Shown in pieces: positions 52,052 through 59,136 of a DNA stretch of 64,000 bases. Below the pieces are notes generated by a model. It was not told the origin of the DNA, made no database searches, and worked only from the letters and a program-made list of their open reading frames with translations. The stretch comes from Deltaproteobacteria bacterium (GTDB taxonomy: Bacteria; Myxococcota; Kuafuiibacteriia; Kuafuiibacteriales; Kuafuiibacteriaceae), in the NCBI GenBank assembly GCA_016703535.1, contig JADJBV010000001.1:3834001-3898000 (forward strand). The letters run 5' to 3'. Position 1 is the stretch's first letter. Every line of letters begins with the position of its first letter. The translations under genes and the position numbers were made by a program.

Positions 52052-52705
52052 TCAGCTCGATGCGTTGTTCGGCACCCCCAGCACCGCTACCGGCGCCGCC
52101 CCATTCACCGGCGCCGCCACCGGAGCCACCGCCCCTCCTCGCGCCTGCGGCCCCTCCGCCTCCGGCTCCTCCACCGCGGCCGAGCTCACCGCTCGCCGGG
52201 CCTGGGCGGCTCGGAAGTCGTCGATGGGCTGGAGGGCTTGGCGGACCATGGCTTGGCTCTCGGCGTCGTCGTCGAGCTGGGCCAGGACTCGGACCACGTA
52301 GCGGTTCATCAGGCGGCGGAGCTCACGGAGGCGCTCGGCGCGGACCGGGGACTGGGCGGCGGGGGCCACCTTGGTGATGCCCAGGACCTCGCCGTAGACC
52401 TCGTGGGCTCGGCGGATCTCGGTGAGGAACTCTTCGCCGGCCAGGTCGTTGAGCGGGTGGGTTGTACGGGAGGCGCAAGAAGGCCAGGCCGTCGGGGAAG
52501 AGGGTGCGGACCAAGTTGGGGGCCTCGGCGGACTCTTTGTAGCGGTCGGTCGGGAGGGTGGAGCAGGCCACCAATCGCCCGTGGATGGCGCCCCAGGCGC
52601 CGGTCGACGGCGGCGTCGGCGGGGCGGCGGTCGTCCACCGTCGGCACCGGCGGGTCGCTCCAGGTCGTCGGCTCGGCAGGCGGGGGCCGGAGGCGGGGGC
52701 CGGCC
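52052..52705 (-). pseudogene. Decayed copy of the helical gene at 53666
   Basis: Three minus-strand frames together recover the gene: DDRRPADAAVDR matches LRRPADASLDR; after a frameshift near 52605, WGAIHGRLVACSTLPTDRYK and LVRTLFPDGLAFLRLPYN match WGAVFTRLKAFAELPHDEYA and LMDRLFPDGLAFLRLPYA; then ~15 codons are deleted and the frame shifts again, ending in EVYGEVLGITK and the NRYVVRVLAQLDDDAESQAM region. The last frame alone continues 52052-52369. It is a truncated, multiply frameshifted paralogue lying between the HEPN-like gene and the DUF2188 gene. Confidence 0.7.
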
Positions 52706-52942
52706 TCAGTGGCGGTTGTCCTTCGTGCTCGACTCGTTGCCCGGGGCCACGGTGTCGCTGTCCCGGATGCGGCCGTCCTTGCCGTGGATGCGGACCTCGC
52801 CACCACCTTCGGCGGCCAGGCGTGCCTTGGCCTTGGCTTCGGCGGCGGCTTGGGTGGGGTGCTCGGAGTCGGGCTCGTCCTTGCCAGCGGTCTTGACCGC
52901 CCACTTCTTTCCTTTGGGGACGACGTGTTTGTTCTTGGCCAT
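52706..52942 (-). CDS. DUF2188 small protein
   Basis: The 78-aa protein has the DUF2188 pattern: KHVVPKGKKWAVKTAGKDEP opens the sheet, HPTQAAAEAKAKARLAAEGG is the helix, and EVRIHGKDGRIRDSDT is the conserved C-terminal strand pair. AAGGA stands eight bases before the ATG at 52942. DUF2188 proteins are small, cytosolic and widespread, often near mobile or defence regions; the function is unknown. It lies immediately upstream of the decayed gene-A copy, and the tandem repeat array begins ~185 bp upstream of its start. Confidence 0.82.
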   Translation of the reverse strand: MAKNKHVVPKGKKWAVKTAGKDEPDSEHPTQAAAEAKAKARLAAEGGGEVRIHGKDGRIRDSDTVAPGNESSTKDNRH

Positions 52943-53127
52943 GGCTCAGTCCTTCTTGGGCCTCCGCGGGGAGGCGGTGATGGGTTGAGGTGAATCGCGG
53001 CATCGCGCGCCGCTGGCCACTGGTGTTCCAAACGGCGTGCCAGGCGTGCGTCCCACGGGCGGCCCTCGGTTTCTTCGGCTCGGGCCGGCCGGTCGTCCGT
53101 CCGGGGTTGGGCGCCCGCGTTGGCCAG

Positions 53128-53460
53128 AGGTCCCAAGCCTTCCCGGAGGCAGTCGGGACTGGCTTCGGGAGGTCCAAAGCCGTCGCCCCATACAGTCTGG
53201 ACTGCCTTGTCGATGTCCCAAGCCTTCCCTCTTGCACTCCGCACTGGCTGTCGGAGGTCCAAAGCCGTCGCCCCATACAGTCTGGAGTGCCATCGGGAGG
53301 TCCCAAGCCATCACCCCGGCACTCTCGACTGCCCTTGGGATGTCCAAAGCCTTCCTTCGAGCAGTCTGGACTACTTCCCGGAGGGCCCGGGACATGCCGA
53401 CGGTAGTCCGGAGTTGATCCGAGACGTCCCAAGCCTTCCCGGAGGCGGTCGGGCGAGGGG
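53128..53460. repeat. Tandem array of eight ~42-43 bp units
   Basis: Units start at 53128, 53170, 53213, 53255, 53298, 53340, 53382 and 53424, giving periods of 42 or 43 bp. Most units open with GGTCCCAAGCC or GGTCCAAAGCC, and the two versions alternate, so the higher-order unit is ~85 bp. Units 2 and 4 share CCGTCGCCCCATACAGTCTG almost exactly; unit 7 is degenerate (GGGCCCGGGACATGCC). No frame of the array codes well because the period is not a multiple of three. Eight units of four helical turns each would align a binding protein on one face. Confidence 0.75.
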
Positions 53461-53478
53461 CTATGGGTAGGACTGGGT

Positions 53479-53560
53479 GTCCGGCGAAATCGTCCGGCGA
53501 AATCGTCCGGCCGGACGGACGAATCCGGACGAATCCGGACGAATCCGGACGAATCCGGGC
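53479..53560. promoter_or_regulatory. Repeat element, copy 3, upstream of module 2
   Basis: Two GTCCGGCGAAATC units lead into the palindromic core TCGTCCGGCCGGACGGACG, followed by four 10-bp ACGAATCCGG units and CCGGGCGG. Left and right repeat types face each other across the core. It ends about 105 bases before the ATG of the helical gene at 53666 and is the longest copy of the three in the window. It directly follows the 42-43 bp array. Confidence 0.7.
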
Positions 53561-53665
53561 GGCGGCGCGCGGAAAGTTTAGTCGTTGGTCGGCCGCGGGG
53601 GTTGGCACGCGCCTTGGATTAGAGGTCTCCAACGACGGGCCGAACGCCCGCACAAGGAGACAACG

Positions 53666-54532
53666 ATGGCCGCTGAGCTTGAACCTTCCAACTACTCACA
53701 ACTCCCAATCTTGGACTTGGGCGGGGCCACGGCGATGGGCACGGGCCTGCTCCACGCCAAGCCGCGTGACATGCCGGCCTTCGTCGACGACGCCGCCGCG
53801 TACTTGCGGGAGGTCGTGGACGAGTCGCTCGCGTCCTGGGGCTCGGAGCGTGGGCCTGGGCCGGACTTGCGGCGCCCGGCCGACGCTTCGCTCGATCGCT
53901 CGTGGGGAGCGGTCTTCACTCGGCTCAAGGCCTTCGCCGAGTTGCCCCACGATGAGTACGCCTTGGCCAAGGAGGCCGCGGCGCTCATGGACCGGCTCTT
54001 CCCGGATGGGTTGGCCTTCTTGCGCTTGCCCTACGCCCAGGAGTGGGCCGAGAGCGAGCGGCGGCTCCAGATGATCGACAACGAGAAGTTGACCAAGACC
54101 CTGGACAAGGCGGCCGGGCCTGAGTTCTTGCAGCAGGTGCGGCGGAACCACGTCGTGTACGGGGAGGTCTTGGGGATCACCAAGCCCGACCCGATGCCCC
54201 AGGGGCCGGCTCGGGCCGAGCACCGGAAGAACTTGCGCAAGGCGATCTCGCGCTACGTCTTCGCGGTGCTCGCCTCGGCGGTGGACGAAGAGAGCACCCT
54301 GCGCGCCCTGGCGGCCCTTCGGCCCATCGACACCTTCCGGGCCAACGCTCAGGCCCGGCGGGCGGCGTCCAACAACGTCGAGGTAGAGGAGCAGCCCCCG
54401 GCCGAGATCCCGGCGCCCATCGAGGTCGCCGCGCCCAGCTCACCCCCGGTCGCCGCGCCCCCAGCCGCGCCCCCGCCCGCCCCGGTCCCCGCGGTCCCGG
54501 TGCGGCCCAACGCCGAGGAGCTCCCCAGCTGA
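53666..54532 (+). CDS. Uncharacterised helical protein with Pro-rich tail (module 2, first gene)
   Basis: The 288-aa protein starts at ATG 53666 with AAGGAGA six bases upstream. Residues ~10-40 (LPILDLGGATAMGTGLLHAK) are followed by a helical body (YLREVVDESLASWGSE, DRLFPDGLAFLRLPYAQEWA, RRNHVVYGEVLGITK, RYVFAVLASAVDEESTLRAL). The last ~50 residues are Pro/Ala/Val-rich (EIPAPIEVAAPSSPPVAAPP), as in tails that anchor or link toxin/effector parts. No signal peptide or known domain is seen. It precedes the HExxH gene (80 bp) in the same direction. A decayed paralogue lies at 52052. Absence of this gene in module 1 suggests that it is not essential for the HExxH/zinc-ribbon pair. Confidence 0.75.
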   Translation: MAAELEPSNYSQLPILDLGGATAMGTGLLHAKPRDMPAFVDDAAAYLREVVDESLASWGSERGPGPDLRRPADASLDRSWGAVFTRLKAFAELPHDEYALAKEAAALMDRLFPDGLAFLRLPYAQEWAESERRLQMIDNEKLTKTLDKAAGPEFLQQVRRNHVVYGEVLGITKPDPMPQGPARAEHRKNLRKAISRYVFAVLASAVDEESTLRALAALRPIDTFRANAQARRAASNNVEVEEQPPAEIPAPIEVAAPSSPPVAAPPAAPPPAPVPAVPVRPNAEELPS

Positions 54533-54548
54533 GCGGCCCCATCGCCAT

Positions 54549-54604
54549 CCCCACCCTCCCCTTCGGGCGGCCCCAGCTCGGGGCGTTCGAAGGGAGGGCT
54601 GGGG
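54549..54604 (+). promoter_or_regulatory. Hairpin covering the ribosome-binding site of the HExxH gene
   Basis: CCCCACCCTCCCCTTCG (54549-54565) can pair with CGAAGGGAGGGCTGGGG (54588-54604) with one bulge on each side, around an inner hairpin GCCCCAGCTCGGGGC. The right arm contains the GGGAGGG and GGGG stretches that could serve as ribosome-binding site for the GTG at 54613, so translation might be limited by RNA structure. A weak counterpart (GGGGACCCG ... CGGGTGCCC) precedes module 1. Confidence 0.5.
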
Positions 54605-54612
54605 AACGCGTC

Positions 54613-55491
54613 GTGGCCTCACTGGCTCCCACCGGACTGCCCATGCCGAACATCGAGACCTCTCGTCGACCCGAACGGGCCTCCGCGACCTGCACCCCCG
54701 GGCACCACGGCCAGGCCCCCCGGGTGCAGCCCGCCGAGGCCCAGGTCAGCGCCTTGGGCCTGCGCCCCGAGACCGCGGACCAGCCGCTGCCCCCCAGGGA
54801 CCACTACGAGAACCTGATCGCCCAGGCCTACGCCGACCAGGGCTATGTGAAGTTCGCCGAGCTCCTCGAGGCCGGCCACGTCTGCGCCGCCTGCCACCTC
54901 ACCCGCCCCCTCAACCGGATCCCCAAGGATGGGGAGTTGGACCTGGAGCGCTACGCGACGGTCGCCAGCCTTGCGCGGGTGGCTCGGGTGACGACGGAGA
55001 TCGTGACCAGCGGGTACGTGGGCGCGGTCTCGGCCATGGAGGTCCGAGTCGCCTCCCAAAGCTTCCGAATCACGGCGAGGGCCCTGACCGAACCCCTCGA
55101 TCAAATCACCCTGCGGAAGGTCGGCGAAGAACTCGCCTCCAACCCAATCGCGCGCCGGGCCTACCAGCAGCTTCAGCGGCAGGGCACCGACGTGGTCTTC
55201 GACTTCGGTCCGCCCCCGCTGGACGCCGACATGGCCATCGCCATGCCCCGGGCCAACCTGGTCGTGATCTACGTTCGGCGGCACGAGTCGGTGAAAGACG
55301 TGGTGGCGTCACTGGTCCACGAGAGCAGCCACATCCATCGAGGCTTCCGGGGTGACGTCATCACCCGGCTGGACGAGGTCCGCGCCTTCTCCCGTCAGTT
55401 CCTCTACGAGAACGGCCACCGGCCAAGGCTGGCGGACCGCGCCGAAATCTGGAACCATGTCCGGGCGCACTACGGCCACCTGGAGAAATGA
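54613..55491 (+). CDS. Predicted HExxH zinc metallopeptidase, module 2 (uncharacterised family)
   Basis: The 292-aa protein (GTG 54613, GGGGA eight bases upstream; ATG 54643 is possible) is the paralogue of 31896. Shared blocks include GHHGQAPRVQPAEAQVSALG, DHYENLIAQAYADQGYVKFA, GHVCAACHLTRP (C-x-x-C-H), DLERYATVASLARV and SAMEVRVASQSFR. The peptidase-like site is LVHESSHIHRGFRG with His236, Glu237, His240, and Glu255 in LDEVRAFSRQF as possible third zinc ligand. No signal peptide. The stop overlaps the zinc-ribbon gene start (ATGATG). Conservation is highest in the N-terminal C-x-x-C-H region and around HExxH, so both are probably functional. Its family is not recognised. Confidence 0.72.
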   Translation: MASLAPTGLPMPNIETSRRPERASATCTPGHHGQAPRVQPAEAQVSALGLRPETADQPLPPRDHYENLIAQAYADQGYVKFAELLEAGHVCAACHLTRPLNRIPKDGELDLERYATVASLARVARVTTEIVTSGYVGAVSAMEVRVASQSFRITARALTEPLDQITLRKVGEELASNPIARRAYQQLQRQGTDVVFDFGPPPLDADMAIAMPRANLVVIYVRRHESVKDVVASLVHESSHIHRGFRGDVITRLDEVRAFSRQFLYENGHRPRLADRAEIWNHVRAHYGHLEK

Positions 55492-55718
55492 TGGAGACGA
55501 TCGACTTTCGGGAAGAAGACGCCCTGAACCACGAGATCATGGCTCGGATCTCCCGCCAAGAGGTCACGCTCCGCTGCGCCCTTTGCAAGGGCCCGATCCG
55601 GATCGACCGCCTCGGCGGCGCAGCCACCGGCCCGCTGGTGATGATCAGCTGCGTCAAGGACCAGAAACACTGCGCGGTGCGCTTCCTCCAGCACGGAAAC
55701 CAGCCGACCTCCAAATAG
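55491..55718 (+). CDS. Small zinc-ribbon-like partner of the HExxH protein, module 2
   Basis: The 75-aa protein begins at ATG 55491 (overlapping TGATG), with GGAGAA before it. After an acidic helix (DFREEDALNHEIMARIS) it has CALCKGPIRID and CVKDQKHC, a C-x-x-C ... C-x5-C arrangement suited to one zinc. It aligns over its whole length with the module 1 protein but has a slightly longer middle loop (LGGAATGPLVMIS). The same tight coupling to the HExxH gene in both places argues for a stable functional pair. Confidence 0.7.
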   Translation: METIDFREEDALNHEIMARISRQEVTLRCALCKGPIRIDRLGGAATGPLVMISCVKDQKHCAVRFLQHGNQPTSK

Positions 55719-55780
55719 TTGGAGCACCACCGATTGCGACGACGAGGACGAGGACGAGGACGGCGGCGAGCGGTCAACCG

Positions 55781-56089
55781 GTGAGCAAAGCACCCGTCTT
55801 TCGGACCAAGCGATGCGCCGCCCACGGCCATCCAGAGATCGCCTTCCTGGCCACGGACGGTCTGGGGGCAGCCGATCAGATCGTCGAATGGCTTGAGTAA
55901 GAGGTGACCTTGGGCCGCCAGTTCCTGGTGGGCCAAACGGTTCAGATCGGATGGACGATCCTGAACGTGGCGGAGGGCGCGGACTGTCTCGAGCTGACGG
56001 GTCCAGACTTCCGGAGCCTCCCGATCCGCTGGGGCCTCACGCTTGGTAAGAGGTGGTCCGGGAGGGAGCGCCATCGCCGGGGATCATGA
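55781..56089 (+). pseudogene. Small gene interrupted by an in-frame stop
   Basis: From GTG 55781 a frame reads VSKAPVFRTKRCAAHGHPEI and GLGAADQIVEWLE, then a TAA at 55898-55900, and continues in the same frame with VTLGRQFLVGQTVQIGWTIL and CLELTGPDFRSLPIRWG to 56089. The two halves look like one ~100-aa protein with hydrophobic strands in the second part. The stop splits it, so it is likely a pseudogene. It may have been a small immunity-like gene after the module; the family is not recognised. The second half alone has a GTG at 55904. Confidence 0.45.
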
Positions 56090-56130
56090 CGACTATCAGG
56101 ACGACGGCCAAAGGCCCGGCATAGGCATAG

Positions 56131-56724
56131 CTACCTGGCTGGCGTCAGGACATCCCGGGCTCGATCAAGCCAGGCCCGTAGTGACTCGGCATCGTCAGCG
56201 ATGTCCGAAAGGTCGGCGTCCATGACAAGCTCGGCCTTCTTTGGCGCATCGGTGATCCCGTGCTTTCCTCTGAGCTCAGCTTTCGGGTCACCGAGGCTTT
56301 CTGAACGCTTTCGACCGCGGATGGCGAGAAGCCAGGCATCGATCTCTTCGATCGCGGCGCCGCCGATCACCTCGACGTTCGGGAAGATCGCTCCCGATTC
56401 TTCCATGGCTTCGGCGATCGCCGAAGCGCGCTCCTCGTCTCGGTCCCGATCCCGAACGAAGGCGACGATCGGGATACCTGCTTCGTCGGCGCGAAGGGCG
56501 AGGCCCAGAACGTTGCGTCGCTCCGCACCGTGCATTCCCTTCCCGACTCGATACTTCTTGATGTCCTTCCACCGAACGGCGTCGGCGACTTCCCAGCCAT
56601 CGGGCCGCACTCTCTTGAGGAGTGCTTCGACGACGCCAAGTTCCGGGGCTTTCTCCCGATAGGCGGGTTCGTGAGCCCAGCCACCCAGATCGTCCGCGCC
56701 TTCTCCAGCCAGCAGCAGCTTCAT
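56131..56724 (-). CDS. TOPRIM/DUF4276-like partner of the OLD-like ATPase
   Basis: The 197-aa protein opens with MKLLLAGEGADDLGGWA, in which the Glu lies where TOPRIM and DUF4276 proteins keep their first acidic residue; a second acidic group (VAFVRDRDRDEERASAIAEA, a D-x-D-x-D-E run) supplies the rest. A third conserved region is VEVIGGAAIEEIDAWLLAIR. TOPRIM nucleases of this shape cut DNA together with an ABC-type ATPase, as in OLD/Gabija-like systems. The ATG overlaps the stop of the ATPase gene by four bases (ATGA). The fold assignment is by motif pattern only and should be confirmed by structure prediction. Confidence 0.72.
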   Translation of the reverse strand: MKLLLAGEGADDLGGWAHEPAYREKAPELGVVEALLKRVRPDGWEVADAVRWKDIKKYRVGKGMHGAERRNVLGLALRADEAGIPIVAFVRDRDRDEERASAIAEAMEESGAIFPNVEVIGGAAIEEIDAWLLAIRGRKRSESLGDPKAELRGKHGITDAPKKAELVMDADLSDIADDAESLRAWLDRARDVLTPAR

Positions 56725-57743
56725 TGTGAATCGCCAGTGAGAAGCGGCGTCTCAAGCGCACCGTCAGCGTAGCTGAGCCAGAGTTCGCCCAGCTCGAAGA
56801 CCTTCGAGCGCTTCTCGAAGTTGGGCGTCTCCGTCAGTGGCGTAACTTCGGTTCCCGCTTCAGCCGAAGGCCGGGTCACGACAGTCACCTCCTCGGGCTG
56901 GAGCTCGTTGACGACCAGCGGGCTGTGGGTGGCCATCACGATCTGGGTCTTGGTCGCAGCGCCGTAGTTGCGCAGCATCCTGATCACCTCGGCGATACGA
57001 GCGGGGTGTAGGCCGTTCTCCGGCTCCTCGACCAGGACGAGGGAGACGGGGTCGAGGTACGGGAGCGCCGCGTAGGCCAAGTAGTAGAGCAGGCCTTCAC
57101 TCATGCGATCGGCGCGGACCCTCGTTCCGTTCTTCAGCGTAGTCTCGAGCACCACCGTATTGGCCTTCGTGGCAGGCACTCGAATGGTCTGGACTGTCGG
57201 GAAAAGTCGACGAACGTCGTCGCTGATCGTCTGAAAGGTGGCGTCACCTTGACTCAAGATCGATTGATACACCCCCGGCAGCCCTTGGCCGCGAGACTCG
57301 AAGAACGACGGAAGATGCTCATCGGGGATGAGGCCACTCTCCATCCTCAGCGCATCACCATCGAATCGGATCAGCCGGCTTCCGGCGAGCTCTTTGCGCA
57401 GTGCCTGCCGCAGCTTGGTCCGATCCTTGGTTCGCTGTATTGCGCTTCCGGATGAGCGCCGCGTCCGCGTCGCATCGAACTTCTCGGTGATCTTCCCTGA
57501 GCCGCCTTCCTGGATGATGCTGAAGCGGCCAGCATGCAACTGCGCCGCAAGACCGTAGGCCTCGTTTGGGTCGCCGTATGTTCCGGCGGGGCCCTTCAAG
57601 CAAACGGAGGCGATGCGATCGAGTGCGCGAAGGATGGTGCTCTTGCCGCTGTCGTTCGGGCCGATCAGCGCGTGGATCGGCGTCAACTTCAGGGTGACGT
57701 CCACCAGGCATCCGAAGCCCGTCGCGCGGAACAACTCGATCAC
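56721..57743 (-). CDS. OLD-like/AAA_21 ATPase of a two-gene defence-type pair
   Basis: The 340-aa protein is an ABC-type ATPase without a membrane domain. Walker A is GPNDSGKSTILRALDRIAS (~residue 28), the signature region RMSEGLLYYLAYAALPYL precedes Walker B LVLVEEPENGLHP, and the H-loop is VMATHSPLVVNELQ. The RecF/OLD-like architecture is typical of ATPases paired with nucleases (Gabija, OLD, Septu, retron systems). It lies first in a two-gene operon with the TOPRIM-like partner. Full length and all motifs suggest it is active, probably as a DNA-triggered effector activator. Confidence 0.85.
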   Translation of the reverse strand: MIELFRATGFGCLVDVTLKLTPIHALIGPNDSGKSTILRALDRIASVCLKGPAGTYGDPNEAYGLAAQLHAGRFSIIQEGGSGKITEKFDATRTRRSSGSAIQRTKDRTKLRQALRKELAGSRLIRFDGDALRMESGLIPDEHLPSFFESRGQGLPGVYQSILSQGDATFQTISDDVRRLFPTVQTIRVPATKANTVVLETTLKNGTRVRADRMSEGLLYYLAYAALPYLDPVSLVLVEEPENGLHPARIAEVIRMLRNYGAATKTQIVMATHSPLVVNELQPEEVTVVTRPSAEAGTEVTPLTETPNFEKRSKVFELGELWLSYADGALETPLLTGDSQ

Positions 57744-57883
57744 GACGATTCGAAGTTAGCTGGGTGGCCAATAGGTCGCCAGAAGATCGCCACGCCTCCC
57801 CTACAATGCGACCCGTGGGTGACTCCCGGCGGTCCGGGTTTAACCTAGCACCCGGGGGCCGGGCGACCTTGAGCAGTGCCGCT

Positions 57884-58963
57884 TCAAGCAACTCCGTCTT
57901 CGGCCTGGATCGCGGCGAGCCTCGCGCCCGCGCCAAGCGAGTCCGCGGGATCGAGGCGGAGTAGGCGTCGCAGGGCGAACACGGCCTCCTCTCGACGACG
58001 GCTGCGCTCCAAAGCCCGGGCGAGCCCGTCCAGACATCGGAGGAACGGCCGGTTCTCCGCGAAGCTGAAGGGGAGGACGCCGTCGAAGTGGGGGGCGACA
58101 CTGAGGCCTCCGATGGCCACGCCCAACTCGAAGTAGCGGGCGCCGATGGTCGGCCAGAACCCCAGGTTGCGTTCACCGAGCTTTGCGTGGGCGTCGAGAT
58201 ACCGAAGATCGAGCGCCAGCACCTGGTGGAGCAGCTCTTCCGCCTCGGCATACGCACCCGCCTCGAGGCACTGCTGTGCTTGGTGGAGCAGGGCACCGCC
58301 CTCCCCTCCTTCGGACTCCACCGATCCGAGCCGATAGACCGGGCGCGAGCCATCGGCCGCGGCGCCACGCACCCGTTCCTCGCGGGAAAGTGGAAGAGGT
58401 TTCAGGCCAAGCGCGGAGACTTCAATCCTCACCGCCGAGACGGCGCCCGACAGGTACGGGTGCCGCGCATGCGTCCAGAGCTTTTTCGGAGTGACGGTGA
58501 TGACCGAACCCGGAATTTCTTCGCGCACGGCCGTCCGGAGCGTCACCTCCCGGGCAGAGCCGAGGAGCCGACAGCGGAGCGCGTTCGACTTGCACGCCAA
58601 CACAACGAGGTCAGCGGCTCGGCCCACAACGAGGTCATCACCTGAGACCTTGTGGGGCCGCGCACCCTCCGAGTCGGCGGTGGCCTGCAGCGAGAGGCCA
58701 AGCCACGACCGATATCGCGCGGCCAACGACGCGCCCTCGCTCCCCGCGGGGAACACGACGTCAGCGAGGCTCACTTCATACGTGAGGTCCCCGCGCCGAC
58801 AGCTCGCGATGAGCCCAGCCCGCACCAGGCCAGGGACGTGGATCCGCGTCACGATGACCGGTTCGCCAATGACGTGGGCGTCGACCGGCAAGGCCAACGC
58901 GGAGCCTTCGGCCTTGAGCCCCTCGAACCCTTCGGCGCCGTCGGTCTCTTCTTCCGCGGTCAT
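57884..58963 (-). CDS. TPR protein with ST7-like C-terminal domain
   Basis: The 359-aa protein starts at ATG 58963, nine bases after GGAGGAG. The N-terminal ~190 residues form a beta-rich region (GDLTYEVSLADVVFPAGSEG, GDDLVVGRAADLVVLACKSN). From ~215 there are TPR-like helices (LLHQAQQCLEAGAYAEAEEL, LHQVLALDLRYLDAHAKLGE), then the ST7-type stretch HFDGVLPFSFAENRPFLRCL, followed by LLRLDPADSLGAGARLA. This C-terminal pattern is seen in a family of bacterial cytosolic TPR proteins of unknown function. It is divergent from the XPB-like helicase gene. No regulation is visible. Confidence 0.75.
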   Translation of the reverse strand: MTAEEETDGAEGFEGLKAEGSALALPVDAHVIGEPVIVTRIHVPGLVRAGLIASCRRGDLTYEVSLADVVFPAGSEGASLAARYRSWLGLSLQATADSEGARPHKVSGDDLVVGRAADLVVLACKSNALRCRLLGSAREVTLRTAVREEIPGSVITVTPKKLWTHARHPYLSGAVSAVRIEVSALGLKPLPLSREERVRGAAADGSRPVYRLGSVESEGGEGGALLHQAQQCLEAGAYAEAEELLHQVLALDLRYLDAHAKLGERNLGFWPTIGARYFELGVAIGGLSVAPHFDGVLPFSFAENRPFLRCLDGLARALERSRRREEAVFALRRLLRLDPADSLGAGARLAAIQAEDGVA

Positions 58964-59136
58964 GCGATGAGACTCCTCCACCTTGAGCCGAGCCGCCAGC
59001 GCTCATCCCGGCGGAGACGGTCAGACTGAGTTTGTGCCTGGGGCCCGTTGCGGGTGGTTGTTTTGGCGCTCTGCCTGCGGAATGGAATTCGCCAACTTAC
59101 ACACACCGAGTTCAATCGCCCGACGATGATCGACTC

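Noticed and set aside
51791..52993. 400-codon plus-strand frame
   Set aside because: Antisense to the decayed gene-A copy and the DUF2188 gene; composition is typical of a shadow frame.
53128..53460. CRISPR array
   Set aside because: Units are contiguous with no unique spacers between identical repeats, the units are degenerate, and no cas genes are present.
54613..55491. c-type cytochrome (C-x-x-C-H heme motif) in the HExxH proteins
   Set aside because: There is no signal peptide or export signal, and other cytochrome features are missing; zinc binding is more likely.
55738..55761. GAGGAC hexanucleotide run
   Set aside because: Only three full units; a short simple repeat between genes with no evidence of function.
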